From Lachnospiraceae bacterium (GTDB lineage: Bacteria > Bacillota > Clostridia > Lachnospirales > Lachnospiraceae), in contig CAJTDL010000034.1 in the NCBI GenBank assembly GCA_910575035.1, forward strand, positions 1-50,410: a stretch of DNA of 50,410 bases, given 5' to 3'. Under the pieces are notes generated by a model. The model searched no databases. It was given only the letters and a program-made list of their open reading frames with translations, and was not told where the DNA came from. This document shows positions 24,032 through 32,409 of this stretch, one piece after another. How positions within the stretch are numbered: position 1 is the stretch's first letter; every line of letters starts with the position of its first letter. Position numbers and translations under genes: made by a program.

Positions 24032-24340
24032 ATGTCTGAAAAAATCATCAGGATCAAGTCAGGGAACGAAGAATTCACAATGAGTGTTACAGAAGAGTCC
24101 TATGGGGCATGGAAGGATAATGCCTCGGAGGAAGTGGGCATAGCACGAGCAGGGAACTGGCTCCTTACACCCGCGGTCAGACATCATATTTTTTCTGTAT
24201 ATACCACAGCCTCAAGGGGGACTGCGGAATTTTTTTATTCGACACATTTCCATCTCTTTTCCCAACAGATTACAAAAGAATACAATGTTTTTATGACAGG
24301 CGCACCTGGAATTCTTCGGGTGCGCTTTTTTTCTTTATAG
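24032..24340 (+). pseudogene. unrecognised short gene, probably truncated
   Basis: A 102-codon frame starting M-S-E-K-I-I-R-I-K-S-G-N-E-E-F after AAAGGAA. The first 45 residues look like a normal soluble protein. The C-terminal residues (P-G-I-L-R-V-R-F-F-S-L) are encoded by a terminator hairpin, so the reading frame probably ran into foreign DNA when its 3' part was lost. No family recognised. Confidence 0.4.
24299..24333 (+). terminator. hairpin terminator
   Basis: GGCGCACC (24299-24306) and GGGTGCG with C (24318-24325) form the stem, followed by seven or more Ts. Confidence 0.8.
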
Positions 24341-24383
24341 GAAATTCCGACCTATTGACACACAAAGAAAAACATATGTTTAC

Positions 24384-24397
24384 CGAACATATGTTAG
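24384..24397. promoter_or_regulatory. LexA-box-like palindrome without a gene
   Basis: CGAACATATGTTAG matches the Gram-positive SOS box CGAAC-N4-GTTYG at all but one position, and AACATATGTTT lies 15 nt upstream. No plus-strand gene follows; the IS91-like element begins within about 40 nt. The target gene has probably been displaced. Confidence 0.4.
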
Positions 24398-24439
24398 ATA
24401 GATATGTGTTTCAGGTATTCAAAACAGACGGTCAGGGAT

Positions 24440-24616
24440 TTAGAAGATATAAAAATCTTCCTCTCCAAAATCGTCGTCAAACGGGTCATCTTCATTTAAG
24501 AAATAATCCATATCAAGAAGGTCATCCTCGCTCATGCGGCGAATGTCCCCGGATGTCATGCCTTCGGGTGGATTATCTATATATTTTTTGCGTAGTTTCT
24601 CTGTGTTTGGGTTCAT
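24440..24616 (-). CDS. small acidic protein accompanying the IS91-like transposase
   Basis: A 58-residue protein starting M-N-P-N-T-E-K-L-R-K-K-Y-I-D-N-P-P-E-G-M and ending with a run of Asp/Glu and F-Y-I-F. GGAGG lies 7-8 nt before the ATG at 24616. It follows the transposase on the same strand, so it is probably part of the element. Role unknown. Confidence 0.65.
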   Translation of the reverse strand: MNPNTEKLRKKYIDNPPEGMTSGDIRRMSEDDLLDMDYFLNEDDPFDDDFGEEDFYIF

Positions 24617-24668
24617 AAGTACAGCCTCCTTTGAAAGGAGTATACTACAGAAATGGGAATTAAGAAAG

Positions 24669-25817
24669 TCATGCAGAAGACCTTTTTCCACGAGAACGGG
24701 ACATGACTTTCTCGTACAATTCTTCCAGAGAAACGCGCTTGTGGTTGAAATAGAGTTCTAAAAACAGCATAGTTGTGCCGCATTCACATTTCAGCGGGTC
24801 ATAGCCAAAAGCAGAGAGAATGGCCGTGCGCCACTGGTTAAAGCTTCTGAAAATGCGGTGTTTTTCACGGGAAATGGTTCTATGAAGTTTTTTATCAATC
24901 TCCCGGTGGCGTGCATAAATGCCGCCATAGCGGATCATTTTGAAATGCTTTTCGGGGATATGGCGGATCAGGCGCTCAATGAATTCCATAACAGGAAGGG
25001 TCCCTTCCACATAGGCGTCATCTTCGTGGCGGTTGTAGTGAAAGGTGACAAAGTCACCATCATAGCTGTCAATCCGGGATGTGGCGATAACAGGCCGCCC
25101 CAGATAGCGTCCAATGTATTGTATGGCAGTTTTTGGGTCACATTTATTAGGCTTAGCATAGACATAGAAACCGTCTTTGTGATCCCGGTAACAGCGTGAC
25201 TTAACCCTTTTGAAAGAAGGGCCGATTTTGGAGTCCATTTCATTGAGCAGGGCAGTGCGGAAAGCATTGCGGAGGTAGGTATAGTTGAAGTGGCTGGTAT
25301 TGCGCCAGAAACCATTATCGCTGTAACCACCCTCAGAAATAAGGCAGTGTATATGGGGGTTCCATTTTAAGTCCCTGCCAAAAGTGTGGAGGGCCATGAT
25401 AAAACCGGGAGTAAAGTTCATGGACTTATTCTGTTTAAAAAACATGCGTGAAACAACATTGTTTACGGCATGAAAAAGGCAGTCGAGGAGGGAACGGTCA
25501 TGGAGAAAAAAATCCCGGAGCTGCTCATCAATTGTAAAAACGCAGTGGCGATGACGGACATTTACCAGTTTAAAGGACATACTGGCAGTGCGTTCCATGG
25601 CATATTTATTGCCGCAGGTGGGGCAGGAACGGCTTTTACAGCGGAAAGGGACAAACTTAAGCTTTCCGCAGTGTGGACAGCCATACATGGCGCCACCAAA
25701 GGAGGGATCGCCGCAGCTGATCATTTTTTCAACATTTTCGATGACAGAGTCACGGGGATGTAGGATATAAACCATTTCTTCATAATGATCTTTAAAAATT
25801 TCTTGTAGTATGCTCAT
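24669..25817 (-). CDS. tnpA: IS91 family HUH transposase
   Basis: A 382-residue rolling-circle transposase. The N-terminal zinc finger has C-P-H-C-G (about 47-51) and C-K-S-R-S-C-P-T-C-G. The HUH motif is in W-N-P-H-I-H-C-L-I, and the tyrosine region is A-I-Q-Y-I-G-R-Y-L-G-R-P. A C-terminal C-E-C-G follows. It appears complete. It shares the architecture of the 4680 transposase but little sequence, and has no associated tyrosine recombinase. Confidence 0.92.
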   Translation of the reverse strand: MSILQEIFKDHYEEMVYILHPRDSVIENVEKMISCGDPSFGGAMYGCPHCGKLKFVPFRCKSRSCPTCGNKYAMERTASMSFKLVNVRHRHCVFTIDEQLRDFFLHDRSLLDCLFHAVNNVVSRMFFKQNKSMNFTPGFIMALHTFGRDLKWNPHIHCLISEGGYSDNGFWRNTSHFNYTYLRNAFRTALLNEMDSKIGPSFKRVKSRCYRDHKDGFYVYAKPNKCDPKTAIQYIGRYLGRPVIATSRIDSYDGDFVTFHYNRHEDDAYVEGTLPVMEFIERLIRHIPEKHFKMIRYGGIYARHREIDKKLHRTISREKHRIFRSFNQWRTAILSAFGYDPLKCECGTTMLFLELYFNHKRVSLEELYEKVMSRSRGKRSSA

Positions 25818-25883
25818 AAGACTATTATGCAGGAAAACAAAAAGAAACCCCTAATTCCCCCATGAATGGGGGCTAGGGGGTTG

Positions 25884-25908
25884 AAGTGTCGAAGACACTT
25901 TTTTATTT
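25884..25908. terminator. hairpin terminator
   Basis: AAGTGTC (25884-25890), loop GAA, GACACTT (25894-25900), then a T run. It lies beyond the IS91-like end hairpin and is separate from it. Confidence 0.7.
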
Positions 25909-26019
25909 ACAAAAAAGTGAAAACAGGATAGTTAGAATATCTGATATTGAAAAAAGACGGACTTAGACCACATTTTAACAGAAAGTGTGGCATAAACCGC
26001 ATTCTGAACGGATGTGGTG

Positions 26020-26048
26020 TTGAGTGCAAAAACGGAAAAAAATATAAT
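26020..26048 (+). promoter_or_regulatory. sigma-A-type promoter of the flavodoxin fragment
   Basis: TTGAGT (26020-26025) and TATAAT (26043-26048) with a 17-nt spacer, about 55 nt before the ATG at 26105. Confidence 0.7.
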
Positions 26049-26104
26049 AGGCTTGCAGATGGGGAATATCCCAAAGAAAAAAGAAAGGCAGGAGAAATCA
26101 CCAT

Positions 26105-26566
26105 ATGAAGAAAATAATATCCCTTATTATGGCAGGCATGATGATTTTTACATTGACGGCCTGCGCAGACAGTACAGAACCGGACAATGCAGTACAGAAT
26201 ACAGAGCAAAGCAGCATAGCGCTGGAGGAGGGGAACCAGGCGGAAAGTCAGGATGAGAGTCCGGAAGTGTTGGAAGGATCAGTAACAGCAGAACCCAAAG
26301 AGCAGAGCAGCTGCCTGGTAGTGTATTTTTCGCAGACAGGAAATACAGCAACAATTGCAGGCATGATTGCTGAACATACGGGAGGCGAACTGTTCCATGT
26401 GGAAACAGTCACTGTTTATCCGGATGAATATAACGATCTGATCGAAGTGGCAAAAGAGGAGCAGGACAATGATGAGAGGCCGGAGCTTGCCTCAGCCGTA
26501 GAAGATATGGACAGGTATCAGACGGTGTTCATCGGGTTCCCTAACTGGCTTGCGTACCACATTTGA
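26105..26566 (+). pseudogene. flavodoxin-like lipoprotein, 3' truncated
   Basis: 153 codons: a lipoprotein signal with lipobox L-T-A-C (about residue 20), an acidic linker, then the start of a flavodoxin fold. The FMN phosphate loop is in V-V-Y-F-S-Q-T-G-N-T-A-T, and V-F-I-G-F-P-N-W follows. Intact members continue for another 80 or so residues after P-N-W; here the frame stops six residues later. The downstream MITE-like copy and IS5-like remnant suggest insertion or deletion removed the 3' end. GGCAGGAGAAATC precedes the ATG. Confidence 0.8.
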
Positions 26567-26618
26567 TACAATGCACCCAAGCATGACTTTGGGTGCAAAT
26601 TTTAACGATAGGGATTTT

Positions 26619-26702
26619 GCTTGTATGTCACGGCAGAAGTAAGGTAAAAAGTGCCTAATTTGGCACTTTGGGACAAACTTGAGCATACCGTGGCAGACGA
26701 AT
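26619..26702. repeat. MITE-like repeat, copy 2
   Basis: A partner of 6129-6212. GTCACGGCAGAAGTAAGGTAAAAA and GGCACTTTGGGACAAACTTG...GCATACCGTGGCAGAC match closely; the left terminal repeat has decayed. It lies just after the truncated flavodoxin. Confidence 0.65.
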
Positions 26703-26711
26703 AACATAAAA

Positions 26712-27000
26712 CTTAGGGAAGCGCTGATTAATTCAGCATTTTCACTACACTTTTGTCATCATATATAGTATAATGTAAGTATTACAAATACTAAGGATGG
26801 CGTATGGGTGTGAAACAACAAACCTTTAGTGACACATAGAATATTTCAACCGCAGGAAAAGACCAAACGGGAGAGCAGATGAACGCAATGATAGAATGCA
26901 TCTTCATAAGTACGAACTAGTGCTGTTTTCCTATGTTGTGAAAGAGCAGAAATGGTTGTCTGTAAGAAGTTACTTTGTTTCAATAGTTCAAAATATTGTT
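26712..27000 (+). pseudogene. remnant of an IS5-type transposase gene
   Basis: An end-like GGGAAGCGCTGATTAATTCAGC is followed by a promoter (TATAAT near 26769) and ATG 26804, encoding M-G-V-K-Q-Q-T-F-S-D-T before a stop. K-T-K-R-E-S resumes in another frame, as in the N-terminus of IS5-family transposases. An 85-codon frame from 26896 lacks a ribosome site and known homology. Only the start of the IS remains. Confidence 0.4.
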
Positions 27001-27137
27001 CCGACAACATATTTGAATTATTTTTCTGATATGCCAACAAGAATAATTAGTAATGTATGCGGTGATTTTAAAGTTTATGGAAAAGAAGATGAATTCTGTG
27101 CAGCGTACATGACTGTTCAAGTTCCTTATTTGATGAA

Positions 27138-27300
27138 AGGTAAAAAGGTGTAGGATATTGGCGGTTTTGGCTGAAAGGCGTATTAGTTTGACGGAAAATG
27201 CTGTTGAAAAACGGGAGATATAATACAAACACGGAAACTGCTTGGAGTTTTCGTGTTTGTATATGAGTTTCCGTGATAGTATGGGGTTTTGCCTGTTTGT
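27138..27300. repeat. hairpin-rich intergenic repeat, copy 2
   Basis: Nearly identical to 11919-12075: GGTAAAAAGGTGTAGGATAT, then TTGACGGAAAATGCTGTTGA, the long ATACAAACACGG hairpin and TTTCCGTGATAGTAT. In copy 1 the FAD oxidoreductase promoter follows at once; here the ydeI-like gene intervenes. Confidence 0.75.
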
Positions 27301-27354
27301 ATATGAGTAAAACAGTAAAAATTTATTGGAAAATAGATACGTCTAAATAATCCC

Positions 27355-27927
27355 TCATTCTATCAATCTTCCGTTATCATTCCATTCCCCATACATAACA
27401 CCTTTTTTGGTATTTTCAATCAGCTTCTGCAGCCTGCTCTGAAACAGTTCCGGCTGTTTCTTTTTGATCTGTATGGTATCAATCCGCACCCGCTGGTACA
27501 GGGGAGGGAATTTCTGAAAATTGCTCCATACCTCCGAATCTGCTTTTAAGGATTTTTCGATATCCCCGTCAATGACAAATCCCTTTGGTGACATATCAGG
27601 CAGTACGGCTCTCCCGGCATCGGTCATCAGTCCCAGGCGTTCCATCCTCCGACAGCGTTCCTTATTTAACTCAGACCATAAACTTCCTTTTCTCCGGGGA
27701 GCAAGCCTTTGGGCAGTCACGCCGTTATCCATCTTTTTTGTAGTGCTGTCTATCCAGCCGAAGCACATGGCCTCCTCAACGGAATCTATGTACCAGAAAG
27801 TGTCATCGTCAATCGGGCGGCCACGCTTCACGATTACCCAGCATTCCTTTTCCTTATCATGGTTATTTATGAGCCATTCCCTCAGTTCATGGCGGTTTTT
27901 CGCAACGAGCAGATTTGTAAATTCCAT
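27355..27927 (-). CDS. YdeI/OmpD-associated family protein
   Basis: A 190-residue protein of the YdeI (bacteriocin-protection-like) family. Landmarks are W-I-V-K-R-G-R-P-like V-I-V-K-R-G-R-P, V-E-E-A-M-C-F-G-W-I-D-S and Q-R-L-A-P-R-R-K-G-S-L-W-S, then a C-terminal OmdA-type helical domain. The biochemical role is unclear. GGGGGAAATAATT precedes the ATG at 27927; the in-frame TTG at 27942 is the alternative. It is minus-strand, inserted between the two halves of the duplicated leader region. Confidence 0.88.
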   Translation of the reverse strand: MEFTNLLVAKNRHELREWLINNHDKEKECWVIVKRGRPIDDDTFWYIDSVEEAMCFGWIDSTTKKMDNGVTAQRLAPRRKGSLWSELNKERCRRMERLGLMTDAGRAVLPDMSPKGFVIDGDIEKSLKADSEVWSNFQKFPPLYQRVRIDTIQIKKKQPELFQSRLQKLIENTKKGVMYGEWNDNGRLIE

Positions 27928-28028
27928 AATTATTTCCCCCAAATTTCGTAATGGTACTTTGGATTATACCATAAGTACAGGGATAATTCTATGGGTTGGA
28001 GATACGTTTAATTGTTCACCTTTGGGAA

Positions 28029-28172
28029 TTTTATGCTTTTCATTCCCGGGAGATAGTCGTTTCGTGCCATCGGGTAAAAAATAGAAAAGTTCTATGGTAT
28101 AATTTAGTGAACGCTTTTGCTTTAGCAGGAACGGCTTTCTTCCGAAGTAATAGGAAGCAGCAGAATAAGGAG
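28029..28172 (+). promoter_or_regulatory. duplicated extended -10 promoter, copy 2
   Basis: The same 140-bp promoter block as at 12128-12270, with TGGTATAAT (-10 at 28098-28103). Here it drives the metallo-hydrolase pseudogene rather than the FAD oxidoreductase. Confidence 0.6.
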
Positions 28173-28181
28173 GAAACGAAA

Positions 28182-28903
28182 AATGTATGAATTGGTTCAG
28201 GTCAGTGAGAAATGCTATTACATAAACTGCCCGGCGAAGATAGGCGTCTATGTGGCAGACGGGATGTAAGGTTTATTCCGGCGGCATAGAGGCGGCTTTT
28301 ACGAAATACCCGGTGCTGGAGCCGTCCTTCCTTTACGGCGGTTATCCGTGTAAGGACTTGCGGCATAAGTTCCTGATGGCGCAGGAGAGTGATGTGGCGG
28401 ATTTTTCAGACGAGAGCTTCCCGAAGGAGGTTGAGGTGATTCCTCTGCCAGGGCATTTCTTTGACATGGTGGGGTTCCGTATGCCGGACAATGTGGTGTT
28501 CCTTGCGGACTGCATCAGCAGCAGGGAGACTCTGGACAAATATGCGGTTTCCTTCATTTATGATGTAGGCGCTTATCTGGAGACGCTGGATAAGGTGGAG
28601 CAGATGGAGGCGGCCATGTTCGTTCCCGCCCATGCGGAAGCCTCTGTTGATGTAAAGGAACTTGTCCGCTATAACAGGGATAAGGTGCATGAGGTGTCAG
28701 AAAGAATTTTATCCATCTGTGGGGAGCCGATATGCTTTGAGCGGATTTTGCAGGAAGTGTTCAAAGGCTATGGGCTTTCCATGAACTTTGAACAGTATGT
28801 TTTGGTGGGAAGTACGGTGCGCTCTTACCTTTCGTGGCTGAAAGATACCGGGAAGATGACGGCTGAATTTCAGGACAATATGCTTCTGTGGCAGAAAGCA
28901 TAA
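28182..28903 (+). pseudogene. MBL-fold hydrolase with internal deletion
   Basis: The N-terminal piece (ATG 28182 behind AAGGAGGAAACG) reads M-Y-E-L-V-Q-V-S-E-K-C-Y-Y-I-N-C-P and stops at 28269. In another frame, T-G-C-K-V-Y-S-G-G-I-E-A-A-F resumes and runs 217 codons, with P-L-P-G-H-F, F-L-A-D-C-I and P-A-H-A. The H-x-H-x-D-H metal motif, which should lie between, is missing, so a deletion removed the active site and shifted the frame at about 28262. The enzyme is dead unless the 3' part has another use. Confidence 0.82.
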
Positions 28904-28909
28904 TTTTAT

Positions 28910-29032
28910 GACCCGGAAACAGTCCGGGAGGCATACAGGCAAAGCACGGAAAATCTGAAATCCTATATGCAGTGCCAGTGGAGCCTTGTCGGGGGAATGG
29001 CTGAAATGTTAAAGAAAAAATTGTTAGAGTAG
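28910..29032 (+). pseudogene. 3' fragment of FAD oxidoreductase
   Basis: 40 codons (P-E-T-V-R-E-A-Y-R-Q-S-T-E-N-L-K-S-Y-M-Q, then G-G-M-A) match the last 41 codons of the gene at 12286-13311, with a different final tail. It follows the MBL pseudogene by 6 nt, so most of a second FAD oxidoreductase has been lost by deletion. Confidence 0.85.
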
Positions 29033-29054
29033 ATGGTGTTTTTTGATGATTAAA

Positions 29055-29090
29055 GACCGCCGCTATGGCAAACCGCCATATGCGGCGGTC
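29055..29090. repeat. TATGG/CCATA hairpin
   Basis: GACCGCCGC (29055-29063) pairs with GCGGCGGTC (29082-29090), extended by TATGG with CCATA. Related hairpins occur at 32095-32136 and 34706-34739. It opens the second leader repeat (29082-29180). Confidence 0.65.
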
Positions 29091-29190
29091 TGCGTATTGG
29101 AAAGCGGGGGAATCAGAGGTAATATGCTTACACGGCGGTTTGCGTTTGTGCCGCCTTATATCGGACGAATGGCGAAAAATATATTTGAAA

Positions 29191-29219
29191 CGGTTATTAC
29201 ACGAAAAAGCCCGTTCATA
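29191..29219 (+). promoter_or_regulatory. candidate LytTR operator upstream of second regulator
   Basis: CGGTTATTA (29191-29199) and CCGTTCATA (29211-29219) are imperfect direct repeats with a GTT core, 20 bp apart. They are about 70 nt before the regulator start. Weaker than the 16800 site. Confidence 0.4.
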
Positions 29220-29287
29220 TCATTAACAAAACTTTATGCCCGTTTTTGTCGATATATACGATATACCCATATAAGGCAGGTGATGAA

Positions 29288-30004
29288 ATGCTCTCAATAG
29301 CGGTTTGTGATGATGAAGTCATAGAATGCTGCAATATGGCAAAGAGAATTAAAGAAATTATGGAAGAAATGAAAATACCATGCATCATCCGCCAGTTCCG
29401 AAGCGGCGGGGAACTGCTGCAGGCACTGGAAAGTTTTGACATTGTTTTCCTTGATATCATTATGCAGGATTTGGATGGGATGAAAACAGCACAGGCTTTT
29501 CGTAAAAAGGCATCTGATAAGATACTCATTTTTGTATCTTCCAGCAGGGAGTATGTGTTTGAAGCGTATGACGTGGAGGCTTTCCAATATCTGTTGAAGC
29601 CTGTGGATGACAGGAAACTAAAAAATGTACTGCAAAAAGCCATCGTTAAAACACAAAGCCGTTCACAGGAATTTATCATAGTAAGCAGGGAAAGGCAGAA
29701 AAAGAAGTTATTCCTTGATGATATATATTATTTCGAGATAAAAGGAAGAATAGTCGATGCCCATGGACCGGAAGGAATTTTTACTTATTATGAACAGATA
29801 GGGGAACTGGAGAACAAAATACGGGATAAAGGTTTTTTCAGATGCCACAAAAGCTATCTTATAAATCTGAAATATGTTGACGGGTATAGCAGGAAGGAAG
29901 TGGTTCTGGAAAACGGGGAAAAAATCGTGATTGCAAAGAGAAGGTATGACGAGTTTGTTCAGGAGATGCTTAAGGTCATGCGGAAAAATGGAGGTATACT
30001 ATGA
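29288..30004 (+). CDS. LytTR family response regulator
   Basis: A 238-residue paralogue of 16930. The receiver has C-D-D-E near the start, Asp56 in F-L-D-I-I-M and L-L-K-P-V. The LytTR domain has I-Y-Y-F-E-I-K-G-R, F-F-R-C-H-K-S-Y-L-I-N and R-R-Y-D-E-F. The ATG at 29288 follows GGCAGGTGATGAA, the same leader as the paralogue. The stop overlaps the kinase start by 4 nt (ATGA), giving translational coupling. Unlike the first copy, this regulator has an intact partner. Confidence 0.93.
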   Translation: MLSIAVCDDEVIECCNMAKRIKEIMEEMKIPCIIRQFRSGGELLQALESFDIVFLDIIMQDLDGMKTAQAFRKKASDKILIFVSSSREYVFEAYDVEAFQYLLKPVDDRKLKNVLQKAIVKTQSRSQEFIIVSRERQKKKLFLDDIYYFEIKGRIVDAHGPEGIFTYYEQIGELENKIRDKGFFRCHKSYLINLKYVDGYSRKEVVLENGEKIVIAKRRYDEFVQEMLKVMRKNGGIL

Positions 30005-31380
30005 AACAACTCTCAGACTATGCTGATATTTTAATTGTAGCGCCATTCTGTTTGGGGTGTCTGTGGGCGGCGGACAAGTTTTGCATGAAATTTTTAGGAA
30101 CTTCCAAAAGGAGGGCGCGGTTGTTTTTAATCATTTCCTTTTGCAGCCTGCTGTTAAGGAATATTTTGGGTCGGCGGTATCCTGACCTGTATAGCTTCTT
30201 CGCAGTGTCGGGTTCTATATTCTTTGTGGGATTGGTGATACTGTTTTTTCGGTCAGATAGGGAAAAAAGGATTTTGGCGGCCTCTATTCTGATAGTGGTT
30301 ATAAAGCTGCTATCAGAGTTCTGCGCTTCTCTTTTAGACTGTCTGGTGCTGTTTTTCCTACATACGGTAAAAAAGATTCCGGAACCGCTTTTTGGAGGTT
30401 GGAAAGGAGGACTGGTCAGCGGTATTGGCTATTGCTTTGCCATATTTGCGATATATTTGATGTCCAAACGTCTTGAGCCTGTTTTTTGCGGCAAGCCGGG
30501 AAAGTGGTATGTCATATTGGCTGTTCCTTTGCTTGTGATCGTTACAGTGTATGATGTGGCAAGCCTGGGTGCGAGCAATGGAATTATGGTCAGAAGCGGG
30601 GGCGGCATGGGGGTGTATTACGACCAGATTTTCAGCCATTCTGAATTTTTGGTTTTGGCTTTCATTTCTATGGCAGCGGCAGGGTTTTATGTGTTTGGAA
30701 TGAACCAAATTTATCTGGAGCAGGAAAAGAGCAGCCAGTACCATTCGCAGATTTCGGTTTACAAAATGCTGACGGAGCAGTACAGACAGTCGGAACGGTT
30801 ACGGCATGACATGAAAAATCATATTATTGCTCTGACGGCGCTGTCACGGAATAAAGAATGGGAGAAGATAGAGGACTACTTAAAAAATATGGAGGGTGTT
30901 ATTCTGGATGCAGGGGGAGATTTGACAGGGAATAAGGCAGTGGACGCTCTCCTGTACCAGAAGCGGAAACAGGCGGAAGGGGAGGATATCAAATGGGAAT
31001 GTGATATGCAGATGCCAAAGGGATGCTGCATCAATGAATTTGACTTATGTGTCCTAATGGGCAATATACTGGATAATGCTTTGGAAGCGTGTGGAAGGAT
31101 GCAGAAAGATGAAAACCGCTTTATCAATATTCAGGCGAGGACTGTAAAGAAATGTTTTCTGATCGAAGTAAAAAACAGTATGGACAGGACGGAAAAGTTT
31201 ACAGAAGGCTTTACGAATAAAGACGATTCACAGGAACACGGTATCGGCCTGCTGAATGTTGGCGATGTGGTGAATAGATATAACGGGGCAGTGCATAAAG
31301 AAGCCGGAAAAGGTATTTTCGTGATATCTATTTTAATGCCGTTTCCGGATACCGCACATGACACCAAAACGGCTGTTTGA
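30001..31380 (+). CDS. AgrC/LytS-like sensor histidine kinase (GHKL)
   Basis: A 459-residue kinase with about six membrane segments in residues 1-235. A dimerisation region follows with R-L-R-H-D-M-K-N-H (His269), and a GHKL ATPase with N-I-L-D-N-A-L-E-A (from Asn355) and H-G-I-G-L. This is the kinase type that pairs with LytTR regulators and usually senses peptides through the membrane domain. No agrB/agrD-like processing gene is seen in the window, so the signal is unknown; the adjacent small proteins or micro-peptides are candidates by position only. It overlaps its regulator by 4 nt. Confidence 0.93.
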   Translation: MKQLSDYADILIVAPFCLGCLWAADKFCMKFLGTSKRRARLFLIISFCSLLLRNILGRRYPDLYSFFAVSGSIFFVGLVILFFRSDREKRILAASILIVVIKLLSEFCASLLDCLVLFFLHTVKKIPEPLFGGWKGGLVSGIGYCFAIFAIYLMSKRLEPVFCGKPGKWYVILAVPLLVIVTVYDVASLGASNGIMVRSGGGMGVYYDQIFSHSEFLVLAFISMAAAGFYVFGMNQIYLEQEKSSQYHSQISVYKMLTEQYRQSERLRHDMKNHIIALTALSRNKEWEKIEDYLKNMEGVILDAGGDLTGNKAVDALLYQKRKQAEGEDIKWECDMQMPKGCCINEFDLCVLMGNILDNALEACGRMQKDENRFINIQARTVKKCFLIEVKNSMDRTEKFTEGFTNKDDSQEHGIGLLNVGDVVNRYNGAVHKEAGKGIFVISILMPFPDTAHDTKTAV

Positions 31381-31469
31381 AACATAAACCTAATATCGTA
31401 TATTCACGCCGCCGAAAAAATAAATGAGGGTTTATATGCTCTTAAAAACGATGATTGGGAGGCGGTGTT

Positions 31470-31960
31470 ATGAATACAAAGACGATGGAAGGTTTTGTAG
31501 GAGCAAGGACGAATATGAATCTGATGAATACCCCTATGCGTGTTTTCAAGGAAGCAAGGCGTAAAGGCGATACAGCAACAATGGAGCGCGCAATGGGTAT
31601 GCTGATGAATTTTCCGGTAAGGCGGAGGATTATAAGGCGGAAGCTGACAAAGGAATGGAAGAAGACGCAAGGGAGGCAAGGGAAAAAGCAAAGTTGCAGC
31701 GTGAAGAGGCTATCCAGAAGCGCAGGGAAGAACGTGAAAAGCTGGAAGATAGGATAGAGGGAAAAAGGAATGCTGACACCAATACAGATACCGTGGAGAT
31801 CAGTGAAGAAGGAAAGGTATTGTTGAAGGATAACGTAGATTCTGGCAGCATAGGCTCCGATGAAATAAAGATGGATGCCGTAAAGGAGCCTGTAACCTAT
31901 ACAAAAACAGGAGAGACGGTTTCTGCGGAACATGAGGCAAGCATTTCAGTTTCTGTTTAA
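31470..31960 (+). pseudogene. array protein with coiled coil, frameshifted
   Basis: Starts M-N-T-K-T-M-E-G-F-V-G-A-R-T-N-M after GGGAGGCGGTGTT and ends in a Glu/Lys/Arg-rich coiled coil followed by V-E-I-S-E-E-G-K-V-L-L. The two parts are in different frames. Adding one G to the GGG run at 31595-31597 joins A-M-G to Y-A-D-E-F-S-G-K-A-E-D-Y. It is the first gene after the second LytTR system. Function unknown. Confidence 0.75.
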
Positions 31961-32094
31961 AATGGATATATTACCGAAACAATTTGGCATACTTTCTCTG
32001 TCTGTAGCAGTAAGATGGAACTTATAGTCCGGAAATTGGAGGTACCTTTTAGGTATGCAGGCCGTAGATATCCGTAAAGAGCATTGAGAACCAT

Positions 32095-32145
32095 GCAAAC
32101 CGCCGCTATGGAGTTATGCCATAAGTGACGGTTTGCTGTTTTTTA
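32095..32145 (+). terminator. TATGG/CCATA hairpin with T run
   Basis: GCAAACCG (32095-32102) pairs with CGGTTTGC (32129-32136), with inner TATGG/CCATA, then TGTTTTTT. It acts as a terminator after the frameshifted gene. Confidence 0.65.
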
Positions 32146-32190
32146 CTCGGATAGAGGCTATTCTATTCATCGATTTGGAACGGAGTAATA

Positions 32191-32256
32191 GGGGTATCTG
32201 GAGAAAGCACGTTTGTGAAAGAAGCATCTTCGGGCAGCACATTGGATATACAGATA
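32191..32256 (+). pseudogene. C-terminal scrap of a SSLDIQI-tagged protein
   Basis: Codes for G-V-S-G-E-S-T-F-V-K-E-A-S-S-G-S-T-L-D-I-Q-I, then TAT where the intact gene at 18952 has TAA. Sequence downstream also follows that gene (CTTATTCCGCAGAGG hairpin). The 5' part of the gene is gone. Confidence 0.65.
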
Positions 32257-32274
32257 TATTCTTTACATCTTATT

Positions 32275-32306
32275 CCGCAGAGGCGCATAATGCTTTGCCT
32301 CTGCGG
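32275..32306. repeat. 10-bp intergenic hairpin, copy 2
   Basis: CCGCAGAGGC (32275-32284) and GCCTCTGCGG (32297-32306), the same stem as at 18857-18888 with a changed loop. The 32307-32409 stretch holds no gene. Confidence 0.6.
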
Positions 32307-32409
32307 TCTGCCTGGAGGCAAGGTGCGGATGTAGGTGATAAGAGAAATGAAACCTTTTGGGAGGCTGGTTCGTATTATTAGCGGATGATAGCGAAAGGGG
32401 GTGTTTGTC

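Larger units (their letters stand above)
24400..25880 (-). mobile_element. second IS91-like element
   Basis: Approximate limits. Minus strand: transposase (24669-25817), then a 58-codon accessory gene (24440-24616). Beyond the transposase start, a strong palindrome (CCCCCAT-GA-ATGGGGG, 25857-25872) resembles an IS91-type terminal hairpin. It is a different subgroup from the element at 3.6-6.0 kb. Confidence 0.65.

Noticed and set aside
26896-27153. 85-codon frame after the IS5-type remnant
   Set aside because: No ribosome site or recognisable domain, and its 3' end runs into the duplicated intergenic repeat.
30001-31380. Complete agr-type quorum-sensing locus
   Set aside because: Kinase and LytTR regulator are present but no AgrB-like protease or AgrD-like propeptide gene was found in the window.
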